Assembly: GCF_013260645.1 (NCBI RefSeq)
Contig: NZ_CP053921.1
Location: forward strand, 2,994,694-3,058,693
Direction of reading: 5' to 3'
DNA from: Erythrobacter mangrovi
Lineage (GTDB): Bacteria; Pseudomonadota; Alphaproteobacteria; Sphingomonadales; Sphingomonadaceae
DNA length: 64,000 nucleotides
In this document: positions 23,060-32,276 of the stretch, piece after piece
Layout of the letters: every line of letters starts with the position of its first letter
Numbering within the stretch: position 1 is the first letter of the stretch
Notes under the pieces: model-generated
The model's input: only the letters and a program-made list of their open reading frames with translations
What the model was told of the DNA's origin: nothing
Databases searched by the model: none
Program-made: the position numbers and the translations under genes

Positions 23060-24132
23060 ACGGTCGTGTCCTCCTCTATGGAGCCACGGGCTTCACCGGA
23101 GCAGAGGTCGCGCGGACACTGGCAGGAACGGTCGACCTGGTCATAGCCGGTCGCAACGAGGCCAAGGTACATCAATTCGCGCAGGCGCTCGACGTGCCTT
23201 GGCGCTCGTTCGAATTGAGCGACGCGGGCGCGATCGACATCGCGCTGGAAGATATCGACCTGGTGCTGCATGCCGCCGGTCCGTTCGGCACGACGGCGCG
23301 GCCGATGGTTGAAGCCTGCCTGCGCCAGCGGGTCGACTATATCGATCTGGGTGGCGAATGGCCGGTGTTCATCGACCTGATGAGTCTGGATGCACCAGCG
23401 CGTGATGCGGGGATCATGATCCTCCCGGGGATCGGGCTGACGGTCGCTGCTTCGGATTGCCTATTGGCCAAGGCCATGCAGCGTTGGCCCGAAAGCACCC
23501 GACTGTGCCTCGGTATTTCGCGAGCTCAGATCATTTCACGGGGCAGCGTCGAGAGCGCATCGGAGATGATGAGCTCGCATGTGATCGTCCGCCGCCAAGG
23601 CGAACTTGTCGCGATTCCTGCGGGTAGCCTCGCGCGAGCATTCGACTTCGGAGAAGGCTTGAGCGAGGCTACCGCGATGAGCTGGGCCGACGTCGTGACC
23701 GGCGCACTGACCACCGGGGTGGACAACCTTGAGGTCTATTCGGAAATGCGCTGGGTCGAGCGGGCCAGCTATCGTTTGTCAGGCATGACAATGGATGTGT
23801 TCGGCAATGGACCGGCCAAGGCAATCGGCAAGGCGCTCTCGCGGGTGTGGCCGGAAGGACCGAACATGGAAGCTCGCGGAGAGGCAAGCTTCACCATGGT
23901 GGTCCACGCGCTCGATCCCTGGCGACGCGAGAGAACGCTCTCGATGCGCACCCGCGACGGATATAGCTTCAGTGTCCTGACCGCGGCCGACGCCGTCCGG
24001 CGCGTGCTTGGCGGCCAGCGACTGGACGGGTTCCAGACTCCCGCGCTCGCCTTTGGTCCGGATTTCATCTTCGAAGCAGATGCTGCGCGGATGGAAGAAC
24101 CTGATCGTTCTGAGGGGAGTGTCGCCGCATGA
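23056..24132 (+). CDS. Saccharopine dehydrogenase-like NAD(P)-binding reductase
   Basis: The 358-aa protein begins MNGRVLLYGATGFTGAEVARTLA, a Rossmann motif of the saccharopine dehydrogenase/trans-acting enoyl reductase type. It continues with DLVIAGRNEAKV and VLHAAGPFGTTARPMVEACLRQRVDYIDLGGE, all family hallmarks. Mycobacterial relatives reduce polyketide or isoprenoid double bonds, so reduction of a prenyl product is plausible here (inference). Its ATG overlaps the stop of the isoprenyl synthase gene (ATGA), and its stop is followed 10 bases later by the next start. Confidence 0.82.
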   Translation: MNGRVLLYGATGFTGAEVARTLAGTVDLVIAGRNEAKVHQFAQALDVPWRSFELSDAGAIDIALEDIDLVLHAAGPFGTTARPMVEACLRQRVDYIDLGGEWPVFIDLMSLDAPARDAGIMILPGIGLTVAASDCLLAKAMQRWPESTRLCLGISRAQIISRGSVESASEMMSSHVIVRRQGELVAIPAGSLARAFDFGEGLSEATAMSWADVVTGALTTGVDNLEVYSEMRWVERASYRLSGMTMDVFGNGPAKAIGKALSRVWPEGPNMEARGEASFTMVVHALDPWRRERTLSMRTRDGYSFSVLTAADAVRRVLGGQRLDGFQTPALAFGPDFIFEADAARMEEPDRSEGSVAA

Positions 24133-24142
24133 GGAATTCCGC

Positions 24143-25321
24143 ATGATCCGTGGTCCGCAGAATATCCCCTTCGCCCAGTCTTCGACCAGCGAACAGGTTC
24201 CGCCGCCCTATCACTTCCCCGGCGTGACGGTGAATGCGTTCGTCTGGCCCGTCGATATCGCGCGGGTGCAAGCTTATTGCGATCAGACCTTTAATCTCGG
24301 CACGGAAGAAGAACGCGGATTCACCTACCGCCCGGCACCGATGTGGCCATACGCCACCCTCCTGTTCCTCGACTATCCGGTGATGCTCAGCTCCAATCCG
24401 CTACCGCAGGACGTCGGCGGATTGCCCTATTCGGATCGCGGGATCATCAGCCAGACCGAGGTATTCATTGCCCTGCCGGTGATCCGCTACGGAACCAATG
24501 TACGAACCCTGATTACGCAATCCACGCTGGAATGGGCGCTGCCCTTCATCGTTGTCGGCAATCCTATGTCGAGCGTGTGCGGGCGCGAAATGCTGGGCCT
24601 GGGCAAGCTGCTGGCCGATATCGAAACCGGCGAAGGCTGGTACCCCGACAGCTTCACAGGCACGATTAAGCTGCCGGGATGGCCTAGCCTTGAACCCAAC
24701 GTGCAGATGGAGAACATGGAATTCGTCAGCGTGAAGACCAATCCGGTCTTGCCGACGTTCCGCACTACGGGCTCCCCCCAGGCTTCGATGGCGACGCTGT
24801 TCGAAAGCCGCGAGGCGAGCGTCGCGATCGAAGAGATCGCCAATATCTCCAACTTCATCAACGATGCCTCGCTGGGCATGATACCAACCAACATGCGCAC
24901 CGTGGGTCTCAAACAGTACCGCGATGCGGTGGATGTCGAGCGGGCAATTTACCAGTCGATCGTGACCTGCAGGGCGCGCTATTCGAACCTCGAGCAGTTC
25001 AAGATCTATGACGAGACCGATGTCCATATCGAGTTCAACGACACCGGGAGCTTCAACGAAATCCTGCAGGTCTTCCTCGAAGTTGGCGACACGCCCTCAA
25101 ATCAGCCGTTCACCGTCAAGCCGACAGCCGGATACCGCTTCATGGCGGACATCGACTTCGATGAGATGCACGTGATCCATTCCTTTGCCATCGATCGCGA
25201 TAACGACCTGCCGCCGATCCCCTCCCAGAGCGATCTCACCGCCCGATGGGCGCGGCCGATCAAGGGCTTCTTCGGTCCGATGACCCATCCCGCGCGCAAT
25301 CCCGACCTGGAGGAGTGGTGA
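24143..25321 (+). CDS. Acetoacetate decarboxylase-like protein, lysine retained
   Basis: This 392-aa protein has the acetoacetate decarboxylase (ADC) beta-barrel signature: YSDRGIISQTEVFIALPV and, at residues ~146-158, CGREMLGLGKLLADIE. The latter aligns with the ADC motif GREVxGFPKKLA and keeps a lysine (about K155) at the Schiff-base position. It is longer than classical ADC (~250 aa), with a C-terminal extension of ~200 residues. The reaction is unknown. The ATG has GAGGA upstream, and the stop overlaps the next start (TGATG), so translation is coupled to the second ADC-like gene. Confidence 0.65.
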   Translation: MIRGPQNIPFAQSSTSEQVPPPYHFPGVTVNAFVWPVDIARVQAYCDQTFNLGTEEERGFTYRPAPMWPYATLLFLDYPVMLSSNPLPQDVGGLPYSDRGIISQTEVFIALPVIRYGTNVRTLITQSTLEWALPFIVVGNPMSSVCGREMLGLGKLLADIETGEGWYPDSFTGTIKLPGWPSLEPNVQMENMEFVSVKTNPVLPTFRTTGSPQASMATLFESREASVAIEEIANISNFINDASLGMIPTNMRTVGLKQYRDAVDVERAIYQSIVTCRARYSNLEQFKIYDETDVHIEFNDTGSFNEILQVFLEVGDTPSNQPFTVKPTAGYRFMADIDFDEMHVIHSFAIDRDNDLPPIPSQSDLTARWARPIKGFFGPMTHPARNPDLEEW

Positions 25322-26361
25322 TGACCCGCTTCGTCCCAAACTTCTCGACCCAGCAATTGCTCCCGCCCTGGGTCTCGATAGGCGCGCGCAACTGGGTCTT
25401 CGCGATCAAGGTCCCGCATCATTGCCTGCAGGGCTATCTCAACACGCATTTCAACGAGCCTGCCCCGGATTATGCGCCGTTTTACTATGAGGCGCTGGAT
25501 TATCCCTACGGTCTGCTCCGCGTGACCAAGCACACCGACTTCTCCAGCCATTATCGCGGACTTGAAGGGAGGCAGACGCTCAGCAAGATCGACGTCAACT
25601 GGGCCTATCCTGTGTACCGCTGGCGGGTTTCGGATGGAAACATCCGGTACGACCGCAAGACCGTATGGGTCGAGCCGATGAGCTTCGACAATAACAGCTA
25701 CACCATGTTCTCCAGCCGCGAGATCTGGGGCACGGAGTCCGACATGGCGCGGATCGTCGTGGACGAGGAGACCGATCCCAACCGCATGCATATCGACATC
25801 GCCATGCAGGGGTTGCGTACCTTCACGCCCAAGTCCAAGGCGCACCTGATCGGGGTCATGCACATGGAGATGAATCCCGAAGTGAAATCGGACCTGATAC
25901 CCGATCTGGCAAATCACAAGGGGCTGGCCGCATTCGTTGGGGCGCTCTTCGCCAGCGTGGGCCTGAAAGGCGCGCCCGATCTCCATCAGACCAGTGAGGT
26001 CAATACGCTCAAGCAATTCCGCGATGTCTTCAACATGCAGATCGCAGTCTATCGGGCAATTATTGCATCGCGCACCGACCACACCAACGTTACCGACCTG
26101 CAATTCTACAAGGGAAGCGCCGTCACCCTGGATTTCATGTGGTCGCAATCCATGGCAGAGCCGCTGAAGAAACTGTTCGACATCGACAACGATATCCCAG
26201 ATCGATATCCGGTCGGCCATCCCGGCGGATCGGACGAGATCGATGGCAAGGACGTCGATTGGGAGCTTCCTCGAATCCAGAAGGAGGTTGTGCTGGCGGC
26301 ATCCTATACTGCCGACATTCGGTATAACGTGACCGGTACGCTCCACACTTACGGCAATTGA
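25321..26361 (+). CDS. Second acetoacetate decarboxylase-like protein, lysine motif lost
   Basis: The 346-aa protein is related in layout to the preceding gene: an N-terminal WVFAIKVPHHCLQGYLNTHF segment, LRVTKHTDF, and the ADC-type motif reading FSSREIWGTESDMARI at residues ~128-142. The Schiff-base lysine of the GREVxGFPKK motif is replaced there. It may be a non-catalytic partner of the upstream protein or have a different chemistry. It is the last gene of the operon. The TIR-TolB-TPR gene converges on it, with stops 20 bases apart. Confidence 0.6.
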   Translation: MTRFVPNFSTQQLLPPWVSIGARNWVFAIKVPHHCLQGYLNTHFNEPAPDYAPFYYEALDYPYGLLRVTKHTDFSSHYRGLEGRQTLSKIDVNWAYPVYRWRVSDGNIRYDRKTVWVEPMSFDNNSYTMFSSREIWGTESDMARIVVDEETDPNRMHIDIAMQGLRTFTPKSKAHLIGVMHMEMNPEVKSDLIPDLANHKGLAAFVGALFASVGLKGAPDLHQTSEVNTLKQFRDVFNMQIAVYRAIIASRTDHTNVTDLQFYKGSAVTLDFMWSQSMAEPLKKLFDIDNDIPDRYPVGHPGGSDEIDGKDVDWELPRIQKEVVLAASYTADIRYNVTGTLHTYGN

Positions 26362-26381
26362 TGGCGCCTGCCTGATCGCAA

Positions 26382-28382
26382 TCAGCCGGCCAGGCGCACG
26401 CTTCGCTTCACCTCCGCCTTGAAATCATAGGGAGTCCAATCGACGCAATCGGGCCAGGCACCGGTTCCTACCCAATAGTCGCACAACCCCAGCCGATGGC
26501 ACAGCTTGATGAAACGGGTGGTCTTGTTGATCTCGCTCCAACGACCAAGCACAATGCCGGGATAGATATCGGCAGGGCGTTCCCCCTCCGGCAGGAAAAT
26601 GTGGTCGAATGAAGCCCTCTCCGCCAGTTCTAGCGCCTCCTCGGTCATTCCCAGGCTAGACACGCTATCAACGATGTTCAGTGCGATAGTGCCGGATTTG
26701 GCCAACATCTGGTTGTAACGGGCCAGGCGCGCGCGCTTCTTTTCTTCATCATCGGACCGCAAAGCCTCGGCATAAAGGCGCGTTTCCAGCAAGGCGTAGG
26801 CCTGCCAGCCATCGAAATACTCGCAATCGTCAACTGCCGCGTCATAAATATCGGGGAAGCCGAGCGTCGCCGAAAAGCCCAGCAGGGACAGGAGGATACC
26901 GGCGTTCTTCGGCCACCGCTCATGCAATTCCGCGAGCATCCTCACAGAGCCTTCGTAATCGCCGACATAGGTTCGCATTTGCGCTACGTGCAGCCTCGCA
27001 GAGGGCATCAGCGGATTTAGCTCGCAGGCCTGTTCGGCCAGCCGCAAGGCTTCGCGGAACCTTCCAACGCTCCAGCAGAAGACGCTCATGTCATTGAGTG
27101 CTTCGGGATCGTGCGGGGCGACGGCCAGCGCCTGCTTAAGCAGTTTCTCGCGGGCATTGTAGGCACCCCACGGCTCGAGCCGCGCCAACGCCAGCAACGC
27201 GCCTGATCGCCGTGGGTCGAGACTTAGCGCAGTGTTGGCGGCATGGATCACACCGTTGCGGCCTTCCTTGAAATCGCCCTTACCGTGCGAGTAGCGCAAG
27301 ATCTTCGACCGCGCGCTGGCGAGCAATTCCCAGCCCAGCGCGAAATCCGGGGCTGAATGGACGACGTCCTCGAGCATGGGTTCTGCCCGGATCGCAGTGT
27401 CGTCGAACTCCGGGTCGCCTTCAGCCAGGATACCGCGTGCCCGCAGAAACTTCTCGTAAATCGCCGGGTCGAGCACTGCAGATTTGGGCGGCGGAGCAAG
27501 CTTGACCTTGAGGGCATCGGCAACCGCTTCGGCGATGTTCTCCTGCAGCGTGAAGACATCGTCGAGATCGCCGTCGAAACGATCCGCCCATAGGGCGTTG
27601 TGAGTGGCGCAATCGACCAGTTCGGCGGATATCCGGACTCGAGACCCGCTGCGTCTAACGGTTCCGTCAAGCAGGTGGCTGGTACCCAACGCGCTCGCCA
27701 CATTGGAGATCGTCTTCTCCTTGCCACGGAACTGGAAGCTCGAAGTGCGAGCCACCACTCGCAGCGTGGTGGAACTGGCAACCGTGCGCTGGATTTCTTC
27801 CGAGACCCCATCGCAGAAATAGGTCAATTCCTCGTCTGAAGAGAGATTGTCGAATGGCAATACCGCGAGCAGCGGTAGCCCATCACCTGGCTGCAGGTTG
27901 GGGACCGAGCGCACTGCTCGGTGCGTGGGCGAGGGAGCGGCAACTCCACGCGGCTCATGCGCGTGTTGCGCCGGCCTGGAAATGAACTTTGCTACGTCCT
28001 GCACAAAGGCGAGCCAGGCCGGATCGTTTGCCTCACCGTTCCAGTGCCCAAGTTCCGCGGTCTGTGTTAGTTCAAACATGACCGGCCTCTCGCAGGGCTC
28101 GATCATGGCCGGCACTAACGTCTTCTTACGATCCGCGATCGTCGCTTCCGCACGTACCCAGCGCGACACCACTGATCGCGGTGACCACAACACGACGACA
28201 GCTTTGGCGGCCTTCAGCGCCGCTTCAGTTACTTCGTCGTAAGCCTCTCCCGATCGCAAGGCCTGATCCCACCAAACAGTGAATCCCTCACGCTCAAGTC
28301 CCTCGGCAAATCTCCGGGCCACCTCCGCATCCTTGCGATTGTAGGAGAGGAAGATATCAGAAATGGCGTGTAATCTCCGCAA
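26382..28382 (-). CDS. TIR domain - TolB-like domain - TPR protein
   Basis: The 666-aa protein has an N-terminal TIR domain (residues ~7-135: DIFLSYNRKDAEVARRF, VVVLWSPRSVVSRWVRAEATIA) with candidate catalytic Glu79. A TolB/FlgO-like N-terminal domain follows (~170-300: LAVLPFDNLSSDEELTYFCDGVSEEI, LDGTVRRSGSRVRISAELVD), then a TPR-type helical region (~330-660). The same order is known from adenylate-cyclase-like signalling proteins. TIR domains of bacteria often cleave NAD+ or make signalling nucleotides; which applies here is not known. The only usable start is TTG 28382, because two in-frame stops lie just upstream. It is a paralogue of the TIR-FHA protein at 46 kb. Confidence 0.85.
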   Translation of the reverse strand: MRRLHAISDIFLSYNRKDAEVARRFAEGLEREGFTVWWDQALRSGEAYDEVTEAALKAAKAVVVLWSPRSVVSRWVRAEATIADRKKTLVPAMIEPCERPVMFELTQTAELGHWNGEANDPAWLAFVQDVAKFISRPAQHAHEPRGVAAPSPTHRAVRSVPNLQPGDGLPLLAVLPFDNLSSDEELTYFCDGVSEEIQRTVASSTTLRVVARTSSFQFRGKEKTISNVASALGTSHLLDGTVRRSGSRVRISAELVDCATHNALWADRFDGDLDDVFTLQENIAEAVADALKVKLAPPPKSAVLDPAIYEKFLRARGILAEGDPEFDDTAIRAEPMLEDVVHSAPDFALGWELLASARSKILRYSHGKGDFKEGRNGVIHAANTALSLDPRRSGALLALARLEPWGAYNAREKLLKQALAVAPHDPEALNDMSVFCWSVGRFREALRLAEQACELNPLMPSARLHVAQMRTYVGDYEGSVRMLAELHERWPKNAGILLSLLGFSATLGFPDIYDAAVDDCEYFDGWQAYALLETRLYAEALRSDDEEKKRARLARYNQMLAKSGTIALNIVDSVSSLGMTEEALELAERASFDHIFLPEGERPADIYPGIVLGRWSEINKTTRFIKLCHRLGLCDYWVGTGAWPDCVDWTPYDFKAEVKRSVRLAG

Positions 28383-28499
28383 TGCAGTCTATCGATGAGA
28401 GGCTGACTAGACCGCGAGCAGCTCGGTCTTCAATAGGCATGAAGTGGACGCTTGCCGCCACGTATCACTTCTAAGCCAAACTCGCTCTGGAGTCTCCTT

Positions 28500-28745
28500 G
28501 GCTCTGCCAGAGCAAATGCACCTGCTGGTGAGGGTTGAGCGCGGGCAGGGCGGTGAGATGCCGCGCAAGAAGAAGCCAGTCAGCCCTTTTCGGTACTTCA
28601 ACTCTTCGCCCGAGGCGATCACGACCGATGGCCTGCGCTCCTACAAGGCGGCGATGGGCGAGCTTGGCAGTCAGGACAAGCAGGCGGTCGACAGCACCCT
28701 CGGCGCGTCTCTGGTGCCAGATCAGAACCCTTGCCTGAGCCACGT
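28500..28745 (+). mobile_element. IS6-family element remnant 2, internally deleted
   Basis: The left end GGCTCTGCCAGAGCAAATGCACC is followed by a frame from 28558 reading MPRKKKPVSPFRYFNSSPE joined directly to AITTDGLRSYKAAMGELGSQDKQ. The N terminus and the late catalytic part of an IS6 transposase are thus fused, and about 130 family residues are missing. The junction falls on TCGCCCGAGG, which occurs at both places in the intact family sequence, so recombination between short repeats is the likely cause. The rest of the gap 28383-28901 has no gene that I can recognise. Confidence 0.75.
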
Positions 28746-28901
28746 CTCTTGGCGGATCGGCATCGGTCCGGTTGCCTTACATGTCAGGGTTCGGGCAGCG
28801 AAGCGACATCAATTTCATTGGGTTCCATACGACTCGATCCGGCCAATTATCCGTGGTATCAGTACGCTGTCGGGGTCGCGAGATGACATGGGGGCTTCGA
28901 C

Positions 28902-29618
28902 ATGCAATTTCTTGGCATAGGAACTCTTCTGGTTGGCGTGTTAGCGGTCGCCGCATGCACCCCCGAAGATCGACAAGTCGCTACCTCGGATCAAGAGGTT
29001 GCCGCATACAAGAGCCTTTGGGCCTTCAACGCCTGTGAACCGCAGGATGATGAGGTCAAGGGCACTGTCAATTTGGTTCTGCCCAACACGCTGAACGGGA
29101 ACCAGATTTCACGCGGCAACCGAGTGAATTACGGGAAAGAGGTTCTTCCTGCCAAAAGCCCCAAAACGGGGCAGGGCCCTGGAGACGGTACGGCACCGGG
29201 ATGGACTGCCAACGGACCTGACAATCCCCATCCATTCGATGTGTTCATGAAGGACACGATCGGTGCATTCGGCGAAATCGGCTATGTCCAGATCAGGATC
29301 ATCATTCCGGCCAATTCGGATTGGCGGTTTCTTGTTCATGAGGGACAGGGCGGGGACAGCGAAGGCAAGCTCTTCGGCGCTGGGCGAAACAGTCTGAGCG
29401 ATGACACGTTATGCGGTGTGAGGGCAATCGAAGTCAACGAAACGGCAAACGGCCGACAAGCCAAATACATTGCAACCTTCTACGTCGATCTTGCCGCGCT
29501 CTATGACGAGGGGAAGCCTCAGCCGTACAATGCACCGTTCACGATCTTGCTCACGGCAGGCAATACGCCCATCTTGATTGACCCCAAGGTCTGGAACGAT
29601 GGCGCCGGCACCTCTTGA
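28902..29618 (+). CDS. Hypothetical lipoprotein
   Basis: The 238-aa protein has a lipoprotein signal (MQFLGIGTLLVGVLAVAAC) with the lipobox LAVAAC and Cys19 as the acylated residue. The mature part is a predicted all-beta soluble domain (QIRIIIPANSDWRFLVHEG, YIATFYVDLAALYDEG). It has one further cysteine pair (CEP, LCGV) that could form a disulfide. No family is recognised. It precedes the TIR-membrane-TPR gene by 14 bases on the same strand, so the two form an operon and may work together across the envelope. Confidence 0.7.
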   Translation: MQFLGIGTLLVGVLAVAACTPEDRQVATSDQEVAAYKSLWAFNACEPQDDEVKGTVNLVLPNTLNGNQISRGNRVNYGKEVLPAKSPKTGQGPGDGTAPGWTANGPDNPHPFDVFMKDTIGAFGEIGYVQIRIIIPANSDWRFLVHEGQGGDSEGKLFGAGRNSLSDDTLCGVRAIEVNETANGRQAKYIATFYVDLAALYDEGKPQPYNAPFTILLTAGNTPILIDPKVWNDGAGTS

Positions 29619-29632
29619 TTGAGTAAATCCCT

Positions 29633-31549
29633 ATGTCTGATGACATGGCCGAGAATTTTCTGGGCGAGGCACGCCGCCCCAGCCGCACCTACTGCGCGTT
29701 CATAAGCTATTCGCACGATGATCGGGCAAAAGTCTTGCGCCTGCAGTCGCGCTTGGAGCGCTTTCGATTTCCCAGGCAACTCGCTCGGAAACTTGGGTAC
29801 TCCCGCCTGAGGCCCGTGTGCGTTGATCGGTCGGATATGCGGGCTGCGCCGCATTTGGACGATGCGATCAAGGAAGCCCTGGAACGCTCAGACTATCTGA
29901 TCGTGGCCTGCACTCCCAGGACTCCTGCTTCGCATTGGGTGGGCAAGGAGATCGAGTTCTTCCGTGAAATTCGAGGCGACCAACATATCCTGGTTGCATT
30001 GCTCGAAGGCGATGCGCCTGAGTCCTTTCATCCGCAATTGCTTCAAGGCCCAAGCGAAGATCACAAGCAGCCCTTGGCAGCTGACTTTCAACGTGGGGGA
30101 GACGGGCACCACTTCGCCCTGCTGAAGTTGATTGCTTCGCTTTCAGGCGTAGATCTCGACGACCTCGTGCTGCGACACAAGAAGCGTCAACGCGGTTTTC
30201 GGCTGGCGCTGATCTCCGGTGCAGCTACCGCATCGCTGCTCATTGGCTTCCTCGTCTATCGCACATACCAGTCCGGTATTGCGGTTCAGAACGAGCGTAT
30301 CTTCGCGTCGCACGCGATGCAAAGGCAATTGGACGAGCTTCGCAAGGAGGTCCGCGAGGGGGGCACCTTGAATATGGCGGAGGCGATCAACCGCAATGTA
30401 GAACTGTTCTATCAGGGTCAGTCTGCTGACATTGGCGTACCCGAGATCGAGCTCGGCCGAGCGCGTCTGCTTCACGCGAAGGCTGAAACGGATATCTCGG
30501 GACGGGACTTCGACGCCGCAGCAGGCAACGCACGCAAGGCCTGGCAGATTACTTCAAGCCTGCACGCCCGCGAGCCCGACGACCTCAAGATCACATTCAT
30601 GCACGCACAAAGTGCATTTTGGGTAGGATATGCGGCTTGGCTGCAGAGAGATACGCCGCTGGCAGCTGCCTTTTTCGCGCGTTACGCGCAGTTGGCAGAT
30701 GAACTCGCAGCCGCAAGCCCCAACAACAGCGACTATGTGCTCGAACAAGGATATGCATATAGCAACCTTGGGATGATCGCATTGAGGGAAGCGCGAGACC
30801 TGGGCGCTGCCGAAGGGCACTTCGGCTCCTCTCAATCTGCATTTCGAGAAGTGTCGCGCCGAAATCCTGCGGACCTGGACACAAAGTTTGCACTTGCTGA
30901 CGGGGACTCTTGGCTTGCGGATGTCGCGCTATTCCGTGGCGATTACCAATCTGCACAACAATATCGTGACGAACAACGCAGCGCACTCAACGATATACTG
31001 CGAAGCGAGCCACAGAACAGGGCCTATCGGCTGGGATTTCTGGCAAGTCAGATCGGCCAGGCTCGGCTTGAAGCCGCCAAGGGCAATCACAGAGTCGCGC
31101 TGCGACTCCTTCGCTTGGCCGAAGCGGAGGCCGGCGAGCTATTGGCTGGCGACCCCCAGAATCCATCGCTGGCCGAGCGAGTGCGGATAATCAAGCTGTT
31201 CCAGGCTAAGTATGAGTTGGCCACGGGCGCGGCAGACGACTTGCGACGTGCCGAGGATCATATTGCGGACTGCAACAGGGATTGGGTTGTGACACCGGAC
31301 GGCGAACTGCCGGTGTTTTGCAGCTTTCTGAAAGCCTCGCTCATGCTTCGCAAGGGACGCCACGCTATCGCCAAGGACATAATGGCGGATCCCCGCCTCA
31401 CCCCTTGGATTAGCTCTCCATCCCTATCGCCGATCTGGCGTATCGACTTCCAGGAGGAATGCCGCAGCCTCGCCGCGCCCCTACTGTGCAGGATGCATTC
31501 TCGAGAAGCGGGCCCCGCCAAGGCAAGTGCACCTGCTCGTAAGGAGTGA
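29633..31549 (+). CDS. TIR domain membrane protein with TPR-like region
   Basis: This 638-aa protein has an N-terminal TIR-type domain (residues ~18-150: CAFISYSHDDRAKVLRL, SDYLIVACTPRTPASHWVGKEIEFF) with Glu106 at the likely catalytic position. One membrane helix follows (~193-212, LALISGAATASLLIGFLVY), then a long helical TPR-like region with repeated Ala-rich helices. The TIR is predicted inside the cell with the TPR part beyond the membrane, facing the lipoprotein encoded just upstream. The last ~14 residues (AGPAKASAPARKE) are read from the left end of IS6 remnant 3, so the original C terminus has been replaced. Confidence 0.8.
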   Translation: MSDDMAENFLGEARRPSRTYCAFISYSHDDRAKVLRLQSRLERFRFPRQLARKLGYSRLRPVCVDRSDMRAAPHLDDAIKEALERSDYLIVACTPRTPASHWVGKEIEFFREIRGDQHILVALLEGDAPESFHPQLLQGPSEDHKQPLAADFQRGGDGHHFALLKLIASLSGVDLDDLVLRHKKRQRGFRLALISGAATASLLIGFLVYRTYQSGIAVQNERIFASHAMQRQLDELRKEVREGGTLNMAEAINRNVELFYQGQSADIGVPEIELGRARLLHAKAETDISGRDFDAAAGNARKAWQITSSLHAREPDDLKITFMHAQSAFWVGYAAWLQRDTPLAAAFFARYAQLADELAAASPNNSDYVLEQGYAYSNLGMIALREARDLGAAEGHFGSSQSAFREVSRRNPADLDTKFALADGDSWLADVALFRGDYQSAQQYRDEQRSALNDILRSEPQNRAYRLGFLASQIGQARLEAAKGNHRVALRLLRLAEAEAGELLAGDPQNPSLAERVRIIKLFQAKYELATGAADDLRRAEDHIADCNRDWVVTPDGELPVFCSFLKASLMLRKGRHAIAKDIMADPRLTPWISSPSLSPIWRIDFQEECRSLAAPLLCRMHSREAGPAKASAPARKE

Positions 31550-31945
31550 GCAGGCAGGGCAGATGGATGCAAAGAAAGCGCAAGCCTGATAGCCCGTTCA
31601 GGTACTTCAACTCTTCGCCCGAGGTGATCCGCCTGGTGGTGATGATATAGGTGCGGTTTCCATTGAGCCTACACAACGTCGAGTACCTGCAGGCCGAACG
31701 CGGGATCGACAATTGCCATGAGACCGTGCGCCACTGGTGCAACAGGTTCGACCCGCTGTTCGTCGGTGACATGAGAAGTAAGCGGGTGGGTCGCATGCGC
31801 GGCTTTATGCAGCAACGATGCGGTTCATGAAGTTGGCGGTCAAGCGCGATGGCTCGCCCGAGGCGATCTCCACTGATGACCTGCGCTCCTACAAGGCATC
31901 GACGACCGAACTCGGCTGTGAAACGAAACAGGAGGTCGGATGCTG
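31508..31945 (+). mobile_element. IS6-family element remnant 3
   Basis: The lead AAGGCAAGTGCACCTGCTCG is shared with the other copies. The transposase frame starts KRKPDSPFRYFNSSPEVIRLVVMI and then meets a stop (TAG in place of the Tyr codon). It continues VRFPLSLHNVEYLQAERGIDNCHETVRHWCNRF, runs to RMRGF, has a deletion, then reads MRFMKLAVKRDGSPEAISTDDLRSYKA. It is clearly dead. The following gap to 32276 holds no recognisable gene. Confidence 0.78.
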
Positions 31946-32276
31946 AGCAAACAACCGGGTGGTTCCGCCGCCCTTCGGGTCAGCCTCGAACCCCACCCGT
32001 CGACAAAGACGCCACAAGACCTGCCGCTCGGCTGCACAAGTCGATTGGCAGTCGCTCATGACCTGACGCTTACCGGGGCAGGGGACAGCCCCGTCGATCA
32101 GAGACAAGTTGCGATAAAACTGACAGCGCCTTTCCTATTCCTCACGGTCGGGCGTCCATTTTCACTGCCACCCACATACCCCATAAGCCAATGTTATCGT
32201 CGCTATGACGAGAGGCGATTTCACATCCGATTGCGAATGGCCCAGTGCGGAAGAAACCTTCGCAAAGGATCAATCG

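Noticed and set aside
28444..28920. 158-codon frame as a hypothetical gene
   Set aside because: Its middle part is an internally deleted IS6 transposase; the frame is a fortuitous result of the deletion.
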